From: Coriobacteriaceae bacterium
Lineage (GTDB): Bacteria > Actinomycetota > Coriobacteriia > Coriobacteriales > Coriobacteriaceae
DNA: 64,000 nt
Direction: 5' to 3'
Assembly (NCBI GenBank): GCA_902364645.1
Contig: CABJEP010000014.1
Location: forward strand, 7,086 to 71,085
Numbering within the stretch: position 1 is the first letter of the stretch; every line of letters starts with the position of its first letter. The translations under genes were made by a program, and so were the position numbers. A model generated the notes under the pieces. That model was not told where the DNA came from. It searched no databases and worked only from the letters and a program-made list of their open reading frames with translations. Below are positions 51,975 through 62,171 of this stretch, piece after piece.

Positions 51975-53159
51975 GTGGGCAAGGCTAAGGCTAAAGCGAA
52001 GAAAAAGACGACGGGGGCGCGGGCTAAGCGTGACCGTCGTCGGAAGCTTGCGACCGAAGCCCCCGCGTCTGCCGAGGAGTTGTTGACGAGCGTACCGGGG
52101 CTCGATGCGTTGCAGGATGTTCCGGCGTTTGACGATCTGCCGGTTGATGCCGCCCAACGGGCAGCCTTCGATGATTTTTGCGCGCAAGCCGAGGAACCCG
52201 AGCAGATGCAGTTGGGCGCCGTGGTGCGCCTGGACCGCGGGTTTCCGCTGGTGGCGACTGCCGATGACACGTTTCGTGCCGAGCATGCCGTGGGGTTTGC
52301 CAAGTCGCGCGGCGAGGACGAGGTCCTGCTGCCTGCCGTGGGCGACCGTGTGGCGGTGCGCCGCGCTCCCGGGCACGATATGGGCGTGATTGAGTGCGTG
52401 CTGCCGCGCCGTACGAGCTTTGAGCGTTGGCGTGGCCGTGCCCGCGGTGAGCGCCAGGTGCTCTGCTCCAACGTTGACAGCGTGCTGATCGTGCAGGCGC
52501 TCGGCGCCGGCGAGGTGCTGCTCGATCGCGTGGCGCGCTCACTGGTATTGGCGCTCGATTGCGATGCCGAGCCGGTGGTGGTGCTCACCAAGGCCGACCG
52601 CTGCGAGGCCGATGAGCTCGAGCGCGATCTGGACCGCGTGCGTCGTCTGGTGGGTCCGGACGTGCGCGTGATCGTGACGTCTTCTGCCGAGGGCCGCGGT
52701 CTGGACGAGGTCCGTGCCTGCGTGCCCGCCGGGAGCTGCGCCATGATTCTGGGCGAGTCGGGTGCCGGCAAGTCGACGCTGCTCAATGCACTGCTGGGCC
52801 ACGATACGTTGGCGACCGGCGGTGTGCGCGAACGCGACGACCAGGGCCGTCACACTACCGTCGCGCGCGTGATGGTGGCGCTGCCGGGCGACGCCGGCGT
52901 GATCGCCGATGCCCCGGGCCTGCGCAGCTTACCGCTCGTGGGTCACGAGCGGGGTCTGGCGCGCGCCTTCCCCGAGATTGTCGAGGCATCGCGCGCGTGC
53001 CGGTTTGGCGATTGCACGCATACCCATGAGCCGGGTTGCGCCGTTCGCGAGGCCGAGGACGCCGGGCAGATTGACAGCCTGCGTCTGGAAACGTTCCAAA
53101 ACCTGGCGTCATCCATGCGCGTGAGCGCTCAAATGCTCGATCCCGATGTCCATCTGTAA
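51975..53159 (+). CDS. rsgA: ribosome small-subunit-dependent GTPase A
   Basis: The 394-residue circularly permuted GTPase helps 30S maturation. The OB domain comes first, then TKAD (G4, before G1 as expected for the permutation), GESGAGKSTLLN (G1) and DAPGLRS (G3). The C-terminal zinc site is CRFGDCTHTHEPGC. A basic Lys-rich N-terminal tail (AKAKAKKKTTG) is added. The GTG at 51975 has GGGAGG 6 nt upstream and is preferred over the further upstream ATG at 51885, which lies inside the repeat hairpin. Confidence 0.94.
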   Translation: MGKAKAKAKKKTTGARAKRDRRRKLATEAPASAEELLTSVPGLDALQDVPAFDDLPVDAAQRAAFDDFCAQAEEPEQMQLGAVVRLDRGFPLVATADDTFRAEHAVGFAKSRGEDEVLLPAVGDRVAVRRAPGHDMGVIECVLPRRTSFERWRGRARGERQVLCSNVDSVLIVQALGAGEVLLDRVARSLVLALDCDAEPVVVLTKADRCEADELERDLDRVRRLVGPDVRVIVTSSAEGRGLDEVRACVPAGSCAMILGESGAGKSTLLNALLGHDTLATGGVRERDDQGRHTTVARVMVALPGDAGVIADAPGLRSLPLVGHERGLARAFPEIVEASRACRFGDCTHTHEPGCAVREAEDAGQIDSLRLETFQNLASSMRVSAQMLDPDVHL

Positions 53160-53176
53160 TTGATTTTTCCTATGAC

Positions 53177-53212
53177 AGCCGTCTCCCAACTGTTCGGGAG
53201 ACGGCTTTTTTG
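53177..53212 (+). terminator. terminator of rsgA
   Basis: AGCCGTCTCCC pairs with GGGAGACGGCT, followed by TTTTT. Confidence 0.9.
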
Positions 53213-53249
53213 CTGCGGAAAAGCCTCGAAACATGCAGTTTGCTGACGT

Positions 53250-53301
53250 GCTGACCAAAACCTTGCCACGAGCTTGACGGGCTGGTCAGCTTTTGGTCAG
53301 C
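53250..53301. repeat. GCTGACCAAAA inverted repeat
   Basis: GCTGACCAAAA (53250-53260) and TTTTGGTCAGC (53291-53301) flank 30 bp. It shares GGTCAGCTTTTGGTCAG with 19479-19497. It lies upstream of the Tad operon. Confidence 0.55.
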
Positions 53302-53412
53302 GATTGGTTTTGACATCGAAAACCAAGATTGCGATTGCGCCGCTTTGCACTCTGACCGCTCAGACAATGGTGGTACAGGCATTCGCCCGGCACTGCCATG
53401 AGAGGAGCGGCC

Positions 53413-54072
53413 GTGAACAAGAGCAAGCGCATCGCCATCAGTCTGGTCACGGGCGTGCTCGCTGCTCTGCTTTGCATGGTTTACGGCTCGTCGATCCGCT
53501 CGCAAGCCGAACAGGTCCAGGCTGAGACCTTGGCCAAGTACGGTGGCGATCGCGTCGAGGTATGCGTCGCGGCGCGCGATATCGATGTGGGCGAGACCCT
53601 CGATGAGACCAATGTCATAACCCAGGAATGGCTGACGAGCCTGCTGCCGCGTGACGCGGCGACCGAGCTGCGCCAGGTGCGCGGCGACGTGACGACTTCG
53701 CGTATTCCCAAAAACGCCGTGATCTGCAATGTCTACACCAAGGCCGAGAGCCGCAAGCTCGAGGTGCCTAAGGGCAAGGTCGCCGTTTCGGTGGCGGTCG
53801 ATGCCGAGCACTCGGTCGGCGGTGCTACGGGCGTGGGCAGCTACGTGGATGTGTATGTGCAAAAAGACGGCGTAACCGATCGGCTGTGCGGCGCGCACGT
53901 GATCGATACCAGTGAGGATTCCGGTGCCACGCGCGAGGGCAAGATCGAATGGGTGACGCTGGCGGCTGACCCCGAAGACGTCAAGGAACTGCTGGGAGCC
54001 TCGGGCAAGGGAACGGTCAGCTTGACGATTCCCGCCACGGCGCGCGGCAAAAAGAGCGGAGGCGACGAGTGA
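53413..54072 (+). CDS. CpaB/RcpC-like SAF-domain protein of the Tad locus
   Basis: The 219-residue protein has an N-terminal membrane helix (about 6-25) and an exported SAF domain (VCVAARDIDVGETL, then RIPKNAVICN). In Tad systems the CpaB/RcpC protein supports pilus passage through the envelope. It is the first gene of the operon. The GTG at 53413 has GAGGAG 5 nt upstream; the ATG at 53398 would precede that site. Confidence 0.85.
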   Translation: MNKSKRIAISLVTGVLAALLCMVYGSSIRSQAEQVQAETLAKYGGDRVEVCVAARDIDVGETLDETNVITQEWLTSLLPRDAATELRQVRGDVTTSRIPKNAVICNVYTKAESRKLEVPKGKVAVSVAVDAEHSVGGATGVGSYVDVYVQKDGVTDRLCGAHVIDTSEDSGATREGKIEWVTLAADPEDVKELLGASGKGTVSLTIPATARGKKSGGDE

Positions 54073-55721
54073 TGAAGGCGATCTGGCTTGCGTGCTGCGC
54101 GTGCGGCGATTACGGACTGTTGCAGCGGGAAGTCGAGGGCCGTGATGTGGGTGCACAGGTGCTTCGCGTGGGTGACCTGGACGGGCTGGTTTCCATGGCG
54201 CGGGCGTTTCCGTCACGCCGCGGGGCTGCCATCATCGCGGCGTCTCTGTTTGATACCGAAGATGTGCGCAAGACTGTTGCGCGCCTGACGGCCGAAGGCC
54301 GCGTGAGTCGCGTGGTCGTGTTGATAGAAGCGCTCGATCCGTCGGATATCGAGGGGCTGTTTCGCGCGGGGGCGACCGAGGTCATCGCTGCACACAGTAT
54401 ATGCGGCAACGGGCGCGCGGGCGAGGGAGCGGTTGATTCCGATCAGCGCATGACGATTGAGCCCGATGCTTTTGTTGATAGGGAACCCGGGGCGCCTCGC
54501 GCTACAAGAGGCCCGCGTGTTGATGATTATGGAAAAGCGGAAGCCGAGCATGGTCGGCGCCCTCGGAACCCCCTTGTATACGATGACGCTGGAGGGCCGG
54601 CGCAGCATGCTGGCGACTCCCCGGCAGTAGATATGGGATACGTGCACGGCGTGAATCTGGCGGATGAACTCGACGAAGTTGAGGGCCTTGCCGGGTGCGG
54701 CGAGTTGTCGCTGATGCAGCATGAGCAGATTGCGCAGAACGAGCCTGCCTCGCAGACCGAACAAGCAGCCATGCCGGCTTGGACGCAGCACGTGGTTGCG
54801 GCGGGGGAGACGGGGACGCTGTCACCGACGCCCGCCCCGCCGCCTCCGATGCCGCCGGCAGACGCTGCCGCTTCGCCGCATCGAGCTCCGGTCATCTGCG
54901 CCATTTCGGGTTCGGGCGGTTGCGGCAAGTCGACGATCGTTGCCACCATGGCACACACATCGTCGCTGTTGGGCTTGCGTGCCGCCGTGCTCGACCTGGA
55001 CCTGATGTTTGGAAACCTTTACGACTTGTTAGGCGTCGATGCTCCGCGCGATATGGCGGCACTTATCGAGCCGTCGGCGGCGGGCACGCTCACCGAGCCG
55101 GATATCGTAGCCACATCGATGCGCGTGGCGCCGGGCGTTACGCTCTGGGGTCCCGTCGCGGCGCCCGAGCAAGCTGAGCTCATGGCGCGTCCGGTGGAGC
55201 TACTGCTTGATGTCCTGCGTCGCGAATCCGACGTGGTATTTATCGATACCTCGGTCTTTTGGGGCGACGCCGTGGCGGCTGCGGTGGCGGCGAGCGACCG
55301 TTGCCTGGTCGTTGGCGATGCGGCGGTGTCGTCCGCGACATCGGCGTCGCGCGTCATCGAACTGGCAAGTCGAGTAGGTGTGCCGCGCACGCGCATGAGC
55401 GCCGTGTTCAACCGGTTCGGTGCGCGCGGGGCAGACGAGGACGTCGCCATGCGCTTTGAGATTGCCTGTGCGTTGAGCTCCAAGATTCGTATCGCCGATG
55501 GCGGGCAGGATCTCGCCGCGCTCATGGCGTTTGGGCGCGCTGACGAGGCGGTGGGGCAGACCAGTGCTTTTGCGACTAGCATGCGCGAGGCCACGCGCGA
55601 GATGCTCGTGGAACTGGGGTGCGCCGTCGGCCCTTGGGGCGATATGGTCGCCGACCGTGCAACGCGTACCGAACGCCCGCGTATCCGCCTTCCCTGGTTG
55701 CGCGAGGGTGATCAGCGATGA
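54072..55721 (+). CDS. TadZ/CpaE-like ATPase
   Basis: The 549-residue protein has an N-terminal receiver-like part (1-120), a long low-complexity linker and a MinD-type ATPase with the deviant Walker A ISGSGGCGKST (about 276-286) and VVFIDTSVFWGD. TadZ localises Tad pilus machinery to a cell position. The ATG overlaps the preceding stop (GTGATG) with GGAGG upstream. Confidence 0.88.
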   Translation: MKAIWLACCACGDYGLLQREVEGRDVGAQVLRVGDLDGLVSMARAFPSRRGAAIIAASLFDTEDVRKTVARLTAEGRVSRVVVLIEALDPSDIEGLFRAGATEVIAAHSICGNGRAGEGAVDSDQRMTIEPDAFVDREPGAPRATRGPRVDDYGKAEAEHGRRPRNPLVYDDAGGPAQHAGDSPAVDMGYVHGVNLADELDEVEGLAGCGELSLMQHEQIAQNEPASQTEQAAMPAWTQHVVAAGETGTLSPTPAPPPPMPPADAAASPHRAPVICAISGSGGCGKSTIVATMAHTSSLLGLRAAVLDLDLMFGNLYDLLGVDAPRDMAALIEPSAAGTLTEPDIVATSMRVAPGVTLWGPVAAPEQAELMARPVELLLDVLRRESDVVFIDTSVFWGDAVAAAVAASDRCLVVGDAAVSSATSASRVIELASRVGVPRTRMSAVFNRFGARGADEDVAMRFEIACALSSKIRIADGGQDLAALMAFGRADEAVGQTSAFATSMREATREMLVELGCAVGPWGDMVADRATRTERPRIRLPWLREGDQR

Positions 55722-57046
55722 GCCTGCAAACGAGGATTAAGGCTGCCGGCGCTGCAGCGGCGGCAGCGCCTGTAGATGCGGGGCGTCGCCGCGCGGTGAA
55801 ACGACGCACCAAGCGCGCCGTGATGGACCGCATGGGTTACGACGAAGTGGCGCGTATCAGCGCCTATATCGACCCGGCACTTGCCCGCTCGGAATTGCGT
55901 CCTGCGGTGGAGGCGGCGCTCAATGTTGAGGAGCCGACCGATCTCGCGACGCCCGAGCGCGAAACCATCATCGACGAGATTTTGGATGACGTGGTGGGCT
56001 TGGGGCCGTTGCAGCCGCTCATCGAGGACGACACCGTTACCGAGATCATGATCAACGGCTGCCGCTCGGCTTTCTTTGAACGCGGCGGCGTCTTGTACCC
56101 CATCGAGCATGCGTTTGAGGATGATGAACAGATCCGTGTGCTTATCGACCGCATCATCTCGCCACTTGGCCGCCGTATCGACGAGCGCAGCCCCATCGTC
56201 AACGCCCGCCTCAAAACGGGCTATCGCGTCAACGCGGTGATTCCGCCTGTGGCGATTGACGGACCGATTCTCACCATCCGAAAGTTCTCGGACCGTATCT
56301 GCTCGCTGGACGAGCTTGTGGGGCTGGGGTCGCTGCCGCTTTGGTATGCGCAGCTGCTGTCGTGCGCGGTGTCGCTGCGACAGGACCTGGCGGTTGCGGG
56401 AGGCACGGGATCTGGTAAGACCACCCTGCTCAACGCGTTGTCATGTGAGATTTCCACCGGCGAGCGCATCGTGACGATCGAGGACTCTGCCGAGCTCAAG
56501 TTTGCGCATCATCCGCACGTGGTGCGCCTAGAGGCGCGCGAGGCTTCAATTGAGGGTGAAGGCGCGGTGACGATCCGCGACCTGGTAACTAATGCCCTGC
56601 GCATGCGCCCCGACCGCATCGTGGTGGGCGAGGTGCGCGGTGCCGAGTGCTGCGACATGTTGCAGGCCATGAACACGGGCCACGACGGGTCGCTCACCAC
56701 ACTTCATGCGGGTTCAGAACAGGAGACCGTGGTGCGTCTGACGTTGCTTGCACGTTATGGCATCGATCTGCCGAGCGAGCTCATCGAGGAGCAGATTGCC
56801 ATGGCGCTCGACGGCATCGTGATGTCCGAGCGCCACGCCGATGGCAGGCGTTTCGTCTCCTCGTATTCGGGGGTGCGACGCGCCGCATCGGGTGGCGTAG
56901 AGCTCGAGCGCTATGTGACGTTCGATGCCGCCGAGCGCACCTGGACGCTTGACCGCGAGCCGCCGTTTATCGCAGAAGGCCTGCGGTCGGGGACGCTCAC
57001 ACAAGAGGAGGTGGACGAATGGAGATCACTGTGCCCCTCGTCGTAG
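55718..57046 (+). CDS. tadA: CpaF/TadA secretion ATPase
   Basis: The 442-residue type II/IV secretion ATPase has Walker [15 protein letters not shown] (about 226-239), the Asp box [10 protein letters not shown], Walker [13 protein letters not shown] and the His box [11 protein letters not shown]. It powers assembly of the Flp-type pilus. Overlaps by 4 bp on its 5' side and 28 bp on its 3' side fit a coupled operon. Confidence 0.95.
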   Translation: MSLQTRIKAAGAAAAAAPVDAGRRRAVKRRTKRAVMDRMGYDEVARISAYIDPALARSELRPAVEAALNVEEPTDLATPERETIIDEILDDVVGLGPLQPLIEDDTVTEIMINGCRSAFFERGGVLYPIEHAFEDDEQIRVLIDRIISPLGRRIDERSPIVNARLKTGYRVNAVIPPVAIDGPILTIRKFSDRICSLDELVGLGSLPLWYAQLLSCAVSLRQDLAVAGGTGSGKTTLLNALSCEISTGERIVTIEDSAELKFAHHPHVVRLEAREASIEGEGAVTIRDLVTNALRMRPDRIVVGEVRGAECCDMLQAMNTGHDGSLTTLHAGSEQETVVRLTLLARYGIDLPSELIEEQIAMALDGIVMSERHADGRRFVSSYSGVRRAASGGVELERYVTFDAAERTWTLDREPPFIAEGLRSGTLTQEEVDEWRSLCPSS

Positions 57047-57945
57047 GGGGCTTGGCAGGGCTTTCTGTCGCGACGGCGTGCGGGGCGGAACCTCGTGTGC
57101 CGCAGGTACCGCTGGCGGAGCTGGCACGTCAGGCGCTCGAGACGGTGGCAGAGAAGCTGCCGCGTGAGCTGGTGGAAAACGATCTGCTGAAAAAGATCGC
57201 CCGTTCGTGGGCATCGCTGGCTCCGGCGCATCGCCTTGGCCTCGTGATCGAAGATGCTTCGGGACGTTTGGCGTTTCTGCTGCTATCGAGCGGTGTCTGC
57301 TGCGTTTTACTAACGATGGTGTCGTTATCGCCCCTCGGATTTGCCTTGGGACTTGTTGCTCCGTTTGCCGTTGGTGCCGCTCGGGATGGCTTTGAGAGCC
57401 GGCGCGAGCAACACGATGCAGAAGAGGCAATGCCCGAGGCGTTTACCGCACTTTCCATGTCGCTTGCCTCGGGACATTCGCTGGCCCAGGGCATGCGCTT
57501 TGTGGGCGCTCATGCGCAAGAGCCAGTGCATACCGAGTTTTTGCGGGTGGCGGCGGCGATCGATTGCGGCATCTCGGCGACCGACGCGCTCGATGACTTG
57601 CTCGTGCGTATCGACGCCCCCGGTCTTTCGCTTGTGACCTTGGCGCTTAAGGTGTCTCAGCGCACCGGCGCTCCGCTTGCCGACTTACTGTCCGAGGCGT
57701 CGAGCATGGTGGGGGAGCGCATTGAGCTCAAGCGCCGCCTGGATGTTAAGACGTCGCAGGCTCGCATGTCTGCGCATATGGTCGCGGCGATGCCGGCGGG
57801 CATGTGCGCGGTGTTGGCGCTGCTTTCGGCAGATTTTCGTCGCGGTCTTGCGACGCCTGCCGGCGCGGGCGCTGTGGTGCTGGGTCTTGCCCTCAACGCC
57901 GTTGCCCTGGTGGTTATCCGGCGCATTATGCGGGTGGAGCTATGA
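57019..57945 (+). CDS. tadB: TadB-like inner-membrane platform protein
   Basis: The 308-residue protein has a type II secretion system F (GspF/TadB) domain: EEAMPEAFTALSMSLASGHS and MGERIELKRRL, with membrane helices at about 92-130 and the C-terminus. It forms the assembly platform with TadC. AAGAGGAGG precedes ATG 57019. Confidence 0.9.
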   Translation: MEITVPLVVGGLAGLSVATACGAEPRVPQVPLAELARQALETVAEKLPRELVENDLLKKIARSWASLAPAHRLGLVIEDASGRLAFLLLSSGVCCVLLTMVSLSPLGFALGLVAPFAVGAARDGFESRREQHDAEEAMPEAFTALSMSLASGHSLAQGMRFVGAHAQEPVHTEFLRVAAAIDCGISATDALDDLLVRIDAPGLSLVTLALKVSQRTGAPLADLLSEASSMVGERIELKRRLDVKTSQARMSAHMVAAMPAGMCAVLALLSADFRRGLATPAGAGAVVLGLALNAVALVVIRRIMRVEL

Positions 57946-58583
57946 GCGCCCCGGTTGCAGTTGCGGCTTGCCTGTGCGCCCTGAGTGTATTTGTCGCGAC
58001 GGGTTTGGATCGGGCGGATGCACGCAAGATCGCAGGGGCCTGCATGCGCGAGGCGGTGCTGGTCGCTGCCGCGGGTCGCTCGGTGGTCGATGCTCTGACC
58101 GCGCGAGTGAAGGGCGCGGTTGGAGCGGGCGGCCCGGCGCGAGTGTCGCTCGGCGAAGTGTCCGAGATGATCGATGTTGTGCGCTTGGGTCTTTCGGCCG
58201 GTCTTTCGTTTGATGCGGCGCTTGAGATTTTCTGCGCCAACCGCCGGTCAGTGCTGGCTCTTCGCCTTGAACGCGCCTGTATGGCGTGGCAGGTGGGCGT
58301 GGGCACGCGTGAGGACGAGTTGTTGGCCGCCGCGCGCGACCTGGACGTGCGAGCGCTCGAGACCTTTGCCATCACGGTGGGGCAGGCGCTCGCCCTGGGT
58401 GCCCCACTTGCCGAGACGCTGGCCGCTCAAAGTCGCGAGATCCGTGCGGCTCATCGCGCCGCGGTCGAGCGCGAGATCGAGCGTGCACCCGTCAAGCTGC
58501 TGATTCCCACCGGCACGCTCATCTTGCCGGCGTTGCTTCTGTCCATATTGGGCCCGCTGCTGGGAGCAGGCGGGATGATGTAG
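57942..58583 (+). CDS. tadC: TadC-like inner-membrane platform protein
   Basis: The 213-residue GspF/TadC-family protein has EMIDVVRLGLSAGLSFDAAL and the C-terminal helix pair (PVKLLIPTGTLILPALLLS). Its ATG overlaps the tadB stop (ATGA). It is shorter than many TadC proteins, having one platform domain and two to three helices. Confidence 0.88.
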   Translation: MSAPVAVAACLCALSVFVATGLDRADARKIAGACMREAVLVAAAGRSVVDALTARVKGAVGAGGPARVSLGEVSEMIDVVRLGLSAGLSFDAALEIFCANRRSVLALRLERACMAWQVGVGTREDELLAAARDLDVRALETFAITVGQALALGAPLAETLAAQSREIRAAHRAAVEREIERAPVKLLIPTGTLILPALLLSILGPLLGAGGMM

Positions 58584-58593
58584 GGAGGAATAC

Positions 58594-58827
58594 ATGAACA
58601 CGATGACTGACGCTGCTGGCAAGGTCCAGGGCTGGGCGTTTTGCCGGGCGGCACATGTTCGTCAGCGCGCCAAGGAACTATTGCAGGAGGAGAGTGCACA
58701 GGGTACCACCGAGTATGCCATCTTGGTCGGCGTGCTCGTGGTGATCGCGATCATCGCCATCGTCGCATTTAAGGGCAAGGTCCAAGATCTATGGAACGCT
58801 ATCAGCGAGGGCATCAACAGCCTGTAG
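58594..58827 (+). CDS. Flp-family type IVb pilin
   Basis: The 77-residue prepilin has a long leader (about 34 residues), then ESAQGTTEYAILVGVLVVIA and IIAIVAFKGKVQDLW: the TTEYAxL(V)G pattern of Flp pilins, Glu in the +5-like position, and an amphipathic C-terminal tail. The likely processed form begins just after the Gly before TTEYA. It is the main candidate for the pilus fibre. Confidence 0.93.
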   Translation: MNTMTDAAGKVQGWAFCRAAHVRQRAKELLQEESAQGTTEYAILVGVLVVIAIIAIVAFKGKVQDLWNAISEGINSL

Positions 58828-59354
58828 AGGGCGAGCGCCCCATCGGGGTGCTGCTGGTGTTTGCTTGCCTGACCGTGGCGATAGCGGTGGTGCTTTGGGG
58901 GCTTAACGCCGCGCGGCAGCAGCGTCCTGGGACCGCCTCCGATTTGGGCTCAGATTCGGCGGTGGCGTCTCAAAAAGATGAGATGCGAGATGCGGACGAT
59001 TCGGATGTCGCTGTCACGGCGCAAACCTTTCTGCGGGCGCTCGACAAGCGGTCTGGCACTGCGACGGATTCGCCTGAGGGCAACGCGATTGCGGTCCGGC
59101 TTGCATGGTCCGAGGACCGACCGATGACCGAAGCGGCAGCGGATATGCTGCGTGCCTATCGCGAGGTACCCACGGCACAACTTGCTCTGAGCGGCTATCT
59201 CGATATCAAGGGCAACGTGTGGGGCGCTATCGTGCGCGACGGACGCGGCTGGGTCGATATGGTGACGGTTGCCGCGGATACTGGCGATGCTTCGTGTCGT
59301 CTGCGCGCCGTGCGCCTGGTCCCGCAAACAATAAACTCAAAGGAGGGATCGTGA
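58791..59354 (+). CDS. Tad-locus membrane protein, unknown function
   Basis: The 187-residue protein has one membrane helix (about 18-38) and an exported domain (TAQTFLRALDKRSG..., AYREVPTAQLALSGYLDIKG). Its start overlaps the pilin gene by 37 bp, so it is probably translated with it. I do not recognise a family; it may be an envelope or minor-pilus assembly factor. Confidence 0.72.
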   Translation: MERYQRGHQQPVEGERPIGVLLVFACLTVAIAVVLWGLNAARQQRPGTASDLGSDSAVASQKDEMRDADDSDVAVTAQTFLRALDKRSGTATDSPEGNAIAVRLAWSEDRPMTEAAADMLRAYREVPTAQLALSGYLDIKGNVWGAIVRDGRGWVDMVTVAADTGDASCRLRAVRLVPQTINSKEGS

Positions 59355-59355
59355 A

Positions 59356-59574
59356 ATGCATGGCGTTCTGCGTGAAGAGGTTGCCCAAGCGACTGTGGAA
59401 TACGCCATCGTCACGGTGGCGCTGTTATCGATCGTGCTGGCGATTGCGGGACTTTGGCGTGCTGGCACCGATGGGCGCTTGGCGGCGCTGGTCGAGCGGG
59501 CGGCATCCCATGGCGTTGCCTCGATGTCGGTTATCGACGCCGCTGCGGGCGCTAAGGACATCGCGTTGTATTGA
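59356..59574 (+). CDS. short TadE/Flp-like pilin-type protein
   Basis: The 72-residue protein shows EEVAQATVEYAIVTVALLSI, the prepilin-type N-terminal helix also seen in the next genes, then a small soluble part. AAAGGAGGG lies 7 nt upstream. A minor pseudopilin is likely. Confidence 0.8.
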   Translation: MHGVLREEVAQATVEYAIVTVALLSIVLAIAGLWRAGTDGRLAALVERAASHGVASMSVIDAAAGAKDIALY

Positions 59575-60046
59575 TATCGCGTGCGAGGACCGGGCGCAGT
59601 CTACGGTCGAGGCCGCTTTTTTGCTGCCGACGTTTCTGACGCTCATCCTTCTCGCACTGCAGCCGGTGTGCCTGCTCTATACGCGCGCGGTCATGGAGTC
59701 TGCCGCCGCCGAGACCGCGCGGCTCATGACCACGACGACGGCGGAGGACGACGATCTTAAGGAGTTCACCCGCCGCCGGCTTGCCGCAGTGCCCAACGTT
59801 TCGATCTTTCATGCCGGCGGGCCGCTGTCGTGGGATATCGAGCTTGGCCGGGCCGGTGCGGGTGGCGTCTCGTCCGTGTCCGTTTCCGGCGAGGTCAAGC
59901 CGTTGCCCGTGATCGGTGCGTTTGCGCAGGCTATGGGTGGTGCCGCCGAGGGCGGCTACGTTGAGCTCAAGGTCGATGTCTCGTATCAATCGCGTCCCGA
60001 ATGGCTGGAGGGAGATTATGATTCGTGGATTGCTACATGGGATTAA
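59510..60046 (+). CDS. TadE-like minor pilin
   Basis: The recognisable protein begins near CEDRAQSTVEAAFLLPTF (TadE motif QSTVExA) and extends to 60046. The start is uncertain: ATG 59510 is in frame and overlaps the preceding gene by 65 bp; a non-ATG start near 59570 is also possible. In either case it is a TadE-type pseudopilin with one helix and a soluble domain of about 110 residues. Confidence 0.8.
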   Translation: MALPRCRLSTPLRALRTSRCIDIACEDRAQSTVEAAFLLPTFLTLILLALQPVCLLYTRAVMESAAAETARLMTTTTAEDDDLKEFTRRRLAAVPNVSIFHAGGPLSWDIELGRAGAGGVSSVSVSGEVKPLPVIGAFAQAMGGAAEGGYVELKVDVSYQSRPEWLEGDYDSWIATWD

Positions 60047-62171
60047 GCGTTTCTGGTCTAGACGCGTTTTGACGCGCCGTCCGAGCTGCCATTGCAAGCG
60101 AGGCGGCTTTATGGGTCGAGCCGGTGTCGATCTGTTTATCGAAGACGGCGCCTATACCACGCTTTCTTCTGCCGTGGTCATCCTAGTGGTGCTCACATTG
60201 TTGTTTTCGTCGACCGCGGCGATATGGAGCATGTCGCGTGCCGGGGACACCCAGGTGGCGGCCGATAGCGGCGCGCTGGCGGGTGCCAACGTAGTGTCGT
60301 CCTATCACACGGCTGCCACGGTGGTTGATGCGAGTATCTTGAGTCTGGGGCTGGCGGGGTTTGCCACGATCGGGACGGGCCTGGTCGCCATCCTCATCCC
60401 GGGTGCCGAGCCGGTTGCCGGCAATATGGTCGACACCGGGATCGAGATCATTAAAACGCGCAACAAGTTTGCCAAAAGCGCATCGGAAGGCTTACAGAAA
60501 ATCGAGACGGCTCTGCCGTATCTGATCGCCGCGCGTGCCACGCAGGCGGTGTCGGCGCAGGATACCGATAGTGTGACCTATACCGGTACGGCGCTTGCCG
60601 TGCCCAGGACATCCGAGTCGGACTTTGCTGCGCTCAAAGGGTCAGAGATCTCGACCGATACCATTAAAGACACATCAGATGATTTAGAGCGTGCGGCCGA
60701 GGAGCTGCGGAAGGCCTCGGAGGAGACGGCGAAGGCAAAGGAGCGCGCTTGGCTGGCGGATTGTGGTGGGTCTGACAAGGGCTCGGTCGGCAGCTGTTCT
60801 TGTATGTGGGAGCGCGCAAAAAGCCTAACGGATCTTTCCGGTGTTCAAAATCCGCATTACTCATCGAGCGTTACGTGGGAGCCTCAAGTTGCCCTTGATC
60901 GCGCGAAGGACTACTACCATTGGCGTCTGACAAATGAGAAGCCCCAGGGCTCGAGTGTCGAGATGAAGGCAGAGTCTGCGGCGCGTAAGGCGTTTTATAC
61001 CTATGCGAACGCGGAGGTCGATCGGGCATATATAACCGAGAACGGAGACAGGGTTTCCTCCTATATTCCGCTGCTGCCGCGCAACTCTGATGAGGTTCGG
61101 GCGACGGAACTCTATACCGATGCGGTGTGGCCGACGAGCGTAAACGATGACAAGGCGTATCTGCATTACGGGACGACCTGCCCCAACTATAAGAAAGGGA
61201 CGCCGAGCGGATTTGCTTCGGTTGCCGATTACGATGGACAGGATAAATGCAGCAAATGCCATTTTGGCGTTTTGTCGCTTGGTGCTGTTGCGGCGCCTTC
61301 AACCTCTATCGAAAACGGCTTCGAGTATCACTTTGACAAGTTTAAAGACGCCCTGGAGGACTACGTCGACTGTCGCAACAAGGAGCTCGAGCTCGAGCGT
61401 CAGACCGAGGACGAAGCCGACCGTGCGGGCAATGCGTTCGATACCGCCATCAAAGAACTTTCCGGTGAGCGTCCGCGTATCGCTCCGCCCGGTCGCAACG
61501 GCGTGGTTGCCTTTGCGGTTTCGGGTGCCATCTCGAGCCCCGATGAGCTCAACTCTTCGTTTAACACGGCAGTCAGGCTTGGCGATCGCGGTGCCATCTC
61601 TGCCGCGGTGCTGGCGCCCGATGGGGCGACGGCGCAAAACAACGTGCTTTCGCGATTTTTCTCGACATTGAAGGAACGCTCGGGTGGCGTTGCCGGCGTA
61701 CTCGATGGCGTCATGGATGTCTGGGGACGGCTGCTTGTGGGATACGGAGACATCCAAGGTTCGGCCGACGAACTTATGGACGAGATGATTAAAGGCCTAG
61801 GAGGGGGCAGCGGCGCGTTGGGCTCCATCGCATCGTGGCTCGGCGATACCGTTTCGGCGTCCGTGGCGGCGTTGGGTCTGGAGCCGTGCGACTTGCGCCT
61901 GCGAAAGCCGGTGCTGACCGATTCCGCCAACGTCATTAAGAGTCCGGGGTCTGACATTGCTGGTTTCTCTCAAGCGCAAGACAAGCTGCGAAGTATTCCG
62001 TTGGGCGTGACCGATCCCAAGGCGCTTTGCGAGGCGTTGGAATATCAAGTCGAACGCACCATTAGCGGCACGGTGTTCACGCTTGCGGAGATTCCTCTGC
62101 CCGGCGGCGGCTCCATCCCGCTCACCGTCGATGTCGCCACGCTGGTTGGCGCTCTGGGCGGTGGGTCGTAA
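60018..62171 (+). CDS. TadG-like large exported protein
   Basis: The 717-residue protein has a basic N-terminus, a membrane helix (about 50-73) and the TadG-type segment DTQVAADSGALAGAN just after it. The large exported domain contains a CPNYKKG...CSKCHF cysteine cluster (about 390-416) that could bind metal or form disulfides, and helical stretches near the end. GGAGGGAG precedes ATG 60018. TadG proteins stabilise the pilus at the cell surface. The size is larger than usual. Confidence 0.8.
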   Translation: MIRGLLHGIKRFWSRRVLTRRPSCHCKRGGFMGRAGVDLFIEDGAYTTLSSAVVILVVLTLLFSSTAAIWSMSRAGDTQVAADSGALAGANVVSSYHTAATVVDASILSLGLAGFATIGTGLVAILIPGAEPVAGNMVDTGIEIIKTRNKFAKSASEGLQKIETALPYLIAARATQAVSAQDTDSVTYTGTALAVPRTSESDFAALKGSEISTDTIKDTSDDLERAAEELRKASEETAKAKERAWLADCGGSDKGSVGSCSCMWERAKSLTDLSGVQNPHYSSSVTWEPQVALDRAKDYYHWRLTNEKPQGSSVEMKAESAARKAFYTYANAEVDRAYITENGDRVSSYIPLLPRNSDEVRATELYTDAVWPTSVNDDKAYLHYGTTCPNYKKGTPSGFASVADYDGQDKCSKCHFGVLSLGAVAAPSTSIENGFEYHFDKFKDALEDYVDCRNKELELERQTEDEADRAGNAFDTAIKELSGERPRIAPPGRNGVVAFAVSGAISSPDELNSSFNTAVRLGDRGAISAAVLAPDGATAQNNVLSRFFSTLKERSGGVAGVLDGVMDVWGRLLVGYGDIQGSADELMDEMIKGLGGGSGALGSIASWLGDTVSASVAALGLEPCDLRLRKPVLTDSANVIKSPGSDIAGFSQAQDKLRSIPLGVTDPKALCEALEYQVERTISGTVFTLAEIPLPGGGSIPLTVDVATLVGALGGGS